The position numbers were made by a program, and so were the translations under genes. From Hartmannibacter diazotrophicus (lineage in GTDB: Bacteria > Pseudomonadota > Alphaproteobacteria > Rhizobiales > Pleomorphomonadaceae): 64,000 bases of DNA. The notes under the pieces were generated by a model. The model was not told the DNA's origin and searched no databases. It saw only the letters and a list, made by a program, of their open reading frames with translations. The stretch lies in contig NZ_LT960614.1 of NCBI RefSeq assembly GCF_900231165.1, positions 804,550 to 868,549 of the forward strand, in the 5' to 3' direction. Of this stretch, positions 62,020 to 64,000 are shown one piece after another; position 1 is the first letter of the stretch; each line of letters begins with the position of its first letter.

Positions 62020-63135
62020 CTATAGCCCTGCCGCCTTGGTCAAATTGACTCTGAATCTATCCCGCCTTCGCTGATATCGGCGCGTCATCTCGGCGGAGAC
62101 ATGCCCAAGCTGCTTTTGCACATAGCGCTCGTCGACTTCGGCCGAGGAAGCCAGGCCGGCGCGCAGGGAATGACCGGCGAACAGTTTGACACGATCGGCT
62201 TCCGAGAGAGCACCACGAATTCCGGACGCCAGCACGGCTCTTTTGACGAGGCGGGCGACCTCCTGATCCTTGAGCCTTTCGGGACCGACGGTTTTGCCCT
62301 GGCCGGTAACCCGCCGAAACAGCGGGCCGTGCACGAGCCTTGCGAACTTGATCCAGGTCTCGAGTGCTGCAACAGGACAGGTGGCATCGGACTAGCCGCG
62401 GCCGATCTCGACTTCGCGCCAGCCGGTTTTGCCGCGCAGGGTCACCAGCAGGCCTTTTTCCAGACTTTCGACCCACCCGCGTCCGTCATCGGTCTGGTCG
62501 CGGCCAAGGTCCAGACCGGTGATTTCGGAGCGGCGCAAGGCCCCGGCAAAGCCGAGGAGCAGCATCGCTCGGTCGCGAAGCCCTCGAAGTGTACCGCGAT
62601 TGAGCGTTTCCAGCATGGTGACCAACTCTTCGGGCAGGATCGCTTCCTTCTGACGCGGCGGGGCGGCGTGCGTGTTGCGAATGCCGGCAAGAACCGTGGC
62701 GATGGCGCGATCCTGTCGATCGAGGTGAAGCCCGCGCTGGGCATAGTTCCAACTGATGGCGGAAAGGCGCCGCTCGATGGTCGCAACCGTGCTCGATCTT
62801 TTGGCGCGCGTTGCCGTGCCTGAGGCGAGCGCGGTGATGTAAAGACCGACGATGTGCGGATCCGGCGGAAGGGGTTCCATATTCGAGCGCCGGCACCAGG
62901 CGCAAAACTGTTTCCAGTCGGCGGCATAAGCCCGGCGGGTGTTTTGTGAGCTCGCTGCCTCGACGTAAGTGCGAGCGCGATCGGTCAGGTCCTGCAGATG
63001 GGCGGGAAGGGGAGGGGACTCCTGTGCCGGCAAGACAGACGTCCATCCAGCGCCGGCATCCGTATGTCCGGCGTCAGACGGTGCGGCCTCTTCCGGGGCA
63101 TCATTTTGGAGTGTTTCGTCACGGACTTGAGCCAT
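62020..63135 (-). pseudogene. Tyrosine recombinase interrupted by one amber codon
   Basis: From ATG 63135 (MAQVRDETLQNDAPEEAAPS) the frame has a core-binding domain (YVEAASSQNTRRAYAADWKQ) and the first catalytic Arg in GFAGALRRSEITGLDL. It reaches GWREVEIGRG, then TAG at about 62395, and continues in the same frame SDATCPVAALETWIKFARLV and GPLFRRVTGQ to the HxxR box GHSLRAGLASSAEV and the region ERYVQKQLGHVSAEMTRRYQRR. One nonsense change (for example TCG to TAG) separates it from an intact 371-residue recombinase. Confidence 0.88.
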
Positions 63136-63194
63136 GTTCTCTATAAAGACAGAAAAGACCGATAATACAACAGTATGACCCTGTAGTGCAGAGA

Positions 63195-63480
63195 TGACGA
63201 GCATGGAATGCGGGCAAAAAAGTGGGTGCGAAACGAGCCTTGAAGCCCCGGCAGATAAAGGCAATCCGTTTCTTTCTCGATCGAGAAGGCCGACTGCGGA
63301 ATCGCGCGTTTGTTTGATCTCACAATCGGCAGCAAGTTGCGGGGTTGCGATCGTGTGAAGCTCAAGATCGGCAATTTGGTCGTAGGTCCGGAAGTTCGAG
63401 CGCGTGTGATAGTTGTGCAGCAGAAGACCGGACGGCCCGTTCAATTCGAACTGATGACCGATGCCAGAACTAGGTGTTTA
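63195..63480 (+). pseudogene. Tyrosine recombinase 5' fragment, frameshifted
   Basis: Reads LKPRQIKAIRFFLDREGRLRN then, after an extra T near 63308, LFDLTIGSKLRGCDRVKLKI, VVQQKTGRPVQFELMTDAR. This matches the start of a common integrase family (RDRALFDLAIDSKLRGCDLVK...QQKTGRPVQFE). The catalytic HxxR and Tyr regions are absent. Not functional. Confidence 0.8.
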
Positions 63481-63737
63481 GTCCCGGTATTTGATGGTAC
63501 ATTATTCGGCTAGGAATGGAGGGATGCTCTCATCGCGATGTTTGGCTACTTCTCGTATCTGCCGCGCCAGATTGTTTCCTTATCATGATCTTGCTCCTCT
63601 GGGTTGGTTAGTTCACGGCGACTGTCAGGAAATTCGTGGTGTGGGACCGCCTACATCCCTCCCGATTTGACCCAGTCGAAATCCGCTCCGGCACAGACCG
63701 ACGAGCCAAACCGTTCCGCAATTCCGAGCGCGCATGC

Positions 63738-63902
63738 TCACAGGCGTCCGGTGAGAACCAACACGAGGAGGATAATGATCAGGATCCCAATCACGCCGAT
63801 CCCACCATGCCCGAAGCCGTAGCCGTAGCCGCCGAAGCGGCCGCTGAAGCCACCGAGGAGGAAGATGATGAGAATGATGACAAGAATGGTACCGAGCGAC
63901 AT
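63738..63902 (-). CDS. Tiny hydrophobic protein, DUF3309-like
   Basis: 54 residues, MSLGTILVIILIIFLLGGFS, then a glycine/tyrosine-rich loop (GRFGGYGYGFGHGGIG) and a second hydrophobic segment (VIGILIIILLVLVLTGRL). GGAGGAAACGTC precedes ATG 63902. Two membrane segments joined by a G/Y-rich loop are the pattern of DUF3309-type small proteins, common and of unknown role in alphaproteobacteria. Confidence 0.8.
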   Translation of the reverse strand: MSLGTILVIILIIFLLGGFSGRFGGYGYGFGHGGIGVIGILIIILLVLVLTGRL

Positions 63903-64000
63903 GACGTTTCCTCCGTTGGCAAGACCCTGCCGATCTGTTGACTAACCGCGACACCGACGAGGCTGATAACTTATCCTAGCGGATGCGATCCACAGGCCGC

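Overview
The window is GC-rich bacterial DNA, most likely from an alphaproteobacterium of the order Hyphomicrobiales (Rhizobiales). The clearest pointer is the housekeeping block at 27.7-34.4 kb (murA, DUF2948, hisD, UPF0262, low-molecular-weight phosphatase, infA, maf, yacG, tRNA-Phe), an order I associate with that group. No genus is claimed.

Bases 1-27.7 kb are a lambda-like siphovirus prophage. Almost all genes are on the minus strand and follow lambda order: AlpA-like regulator, small and large terminase, gpW, portal, head protease with a nested scaffold, D, E, FI and FII positions, Z, U, tail tube, tail chaperone with a probable -1 frameshift, tape measure, tail tip, a second tail tube paralogue, tailspike, and small membrane proteins. 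The P4-type integrase and the 3' end of tRNA-Phe mark the right edge. The left edge, with the rest of a DNA methyltransferase, is outside the window. The prophage carries a tRNA-Pro, a TCAAC-type motif upstream of several start codons, and a short peptide (Y-S/A-DVLG) shared by the methyltransferase, small terminase and portal.

From 34.7 kb an island begins at tRNA-Thr with a second tyrosine integrase, an HTH protein, a serine recombinase, and a type I-E CRISPR array of 33 repeats and 32 spacers. A full-length cas3 follows. No Cascade gene and no cas1/cas2 is present: cas3 ends 128 bp from the leader-proximal repeat, where those genes would normally be. IS3 debris lies beyond cas3.

From 44.8 to 56.9 kb a plus-strand catabolic cluster encodes a polar amino-acid ABC transporter, a DapA-type aldolase/deaminase, two proline racemase-family enzymes, two aldehyde dehydrogenases and a GMC oxidoreductase. 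It is headed by a four-part regulator: MerR helix-turn-helix, XRE helix-turn-helix, cupin, and a proline racemase domain lacking the second catalytic cysteine. I read it as a sensor built from a dead paralogue of the pathway enzyme. The gene set resembles hydroxyproline catabolism but lacks the usual amino-acid dehydrogenase, so the substrate is open.

The last 7 kb is a scrap zone: an IS3 remnant, a 19-bp inverted repeat, a kdpE 3' fragment cut by an IS21-type element whose IstB appears internally deleted, a VapBC pair, a tyrosine recombinase interrupted by one amber codon, a frameshifted recombinase fragment and a tiny conserved hydrophobic protein.
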